Positions 63,969 to 64,000 of a stretch of 64,000 nt of DNA are shown piece by piece; position 1 is the stretch's first letter; every line of letters begins with the position of its first letter. Location: the NCBI GenBank assembly GCA_964529325.1, contig CAZGWH010000003.1, positions 14,269-78,268 on the forward strand, in the 5' to 3' direction. A model generated the notes under the pieces. It was not told the origin of the DNA, did no database searches, and saw only the letters and a program-made list of their open reading frames with translations. Source of the DNA: GCA-2689995 sp964529325. Its GTDB lineage: Bacteria > Fidelibacterota > Marinisomatia > SCGC-AAA003-L08 > GCA-2689995. The translations under genes were made by a program, and so were the position numbers.

Positions 63969-64000
63969 CTACTTTCCTGTTGATCCAAATCCACCACTTC
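63969..64000 (-). CDS. dut: dUTPase C-terminus, cut by the window edge
   Basis: Only the last nine residues and the TAG stop are in the window: SGGFGSTGK, the glycine-rich motif 5 that closes over the active site in trimeric dUTPases. The rest lies beyond position 64000. The 106 nt between this stop and cmk hold no other gene that I can see and probably contain the cmk promoter. Confidence 0.75.
   Translation of the reverse strand, partial: SGGFGSTGK

Noticed and set aside
1..64000. CRISPR arrays, tRNA or rRNA genes, insertion sequences, phage genes
   Set aside because: None seen by eye; gene spacing is too tight for most RNA genes and no transposase- or integrase-like frames were found.

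Overview
The window is a very AT-rich, gene-dense bacterial chromosome segment of about 60 protein genes, with no tRNA, rRNA, CRISPR array or insertion sequence that I can see. It probably comes from an uncultured marine member of the FCB group, most likely Candidatus Marinimicrobia (SAR406). This is an inference. It rests on a Por/T9SS C-terminal sorting domain with a PNPFNP motif, a 31-residue AURKAIP1/COX24-type ribosomal protein, DUF2851 and DUF4837 genes, heavy AAT/TTA/ATA codon use and overlapping gene junctions. A run of 100 N at 58305-58404 shows that this is a scaffolded draft or metagenome assembly.

Layout. 1-8285 (+): an envelope-polysaccharide block (sulfotransferase-like fragment, GT4 glycosyltransferase, Wzx-type flippase, YfhO-like protein), then an orphan histidine kinase, a MarC-family protein and an N-formylglutamate-amidohydrolase-like lipoprotein. 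8307-14243 (-): an acyl-CoA operon (accA, a PccB/MccB-like carboxyltransferase, AtuA split into two genes, a crotonase) ending in a T9SS-exported protein. 14244-20240 (-): an unusual GT2/phosphoglycosyltransferase fusion, a DPM-type glycosyltransferase, rmlD, purE, a DUF4837 lipoprotein and a methyltransferase. 20242-26502 (-): lepA, a CPBP protease, a His-rich zinc-ribbon membrane protein, lgt and rnr. 26503-26851 is the divergent promoter region. 26852-35147 (+): purL, a YbdK/GCS2 ligase, an M20 amidohydrolase, a second CPBP protease, a penicillin-acylase-family hydrolase and a PduO-type cobalamin adenosyltransferase. 35150-45058 (-): nadK, xseB, xseA, the COX24 protein, hup, sppA, mltD-like, DUF2851, plsC, serS and a Wzi-like porin. 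45031-58304 (-): a full Wzx/Wzy-type surface polysaccharide locus with rmlBAC, Wza, Wzz, a nonulosonate (sialic-acid-like) cassette and a GT52-like transferase. 58405-64000 (-): a VWA membrane protein, tsaD, rpsA, cmk and the last codons of dut.

How the genes work together. RmlA, RmlB and RmlC (56-58 kb) plus the distant RmlD (17 kb) would make dTDP-L-rhamnose. NeuB, the SpsF-like cytidylyltransferase and the KdsC-like phosphatase would make and activate a nonulosonic acid. A WecA-type initiator, GT2 and GT52-like transferases, Wzx, Wzy, Wzz, Wza and Wzi would build and export the polymer.

The most unusual signal is at gene junctions. In the lepA-CPBP-zinc ribbon-lgt-rnr operon, conserved N-terminal parts of proteins are encoded in frame upstream of the first ATG/GTG/TTG, with only ATT, ATC or ATA available as start codon. 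Two of these fall exactly where a TAATG stop-start overlap would be (TAATT, TAATC). Other points of note are the fusion protein whose phosphoglycosyltransferase domain lacks its catalytic segment, the split AtuA operon, and a scaffold gap that must be longer than the 100 N shown.
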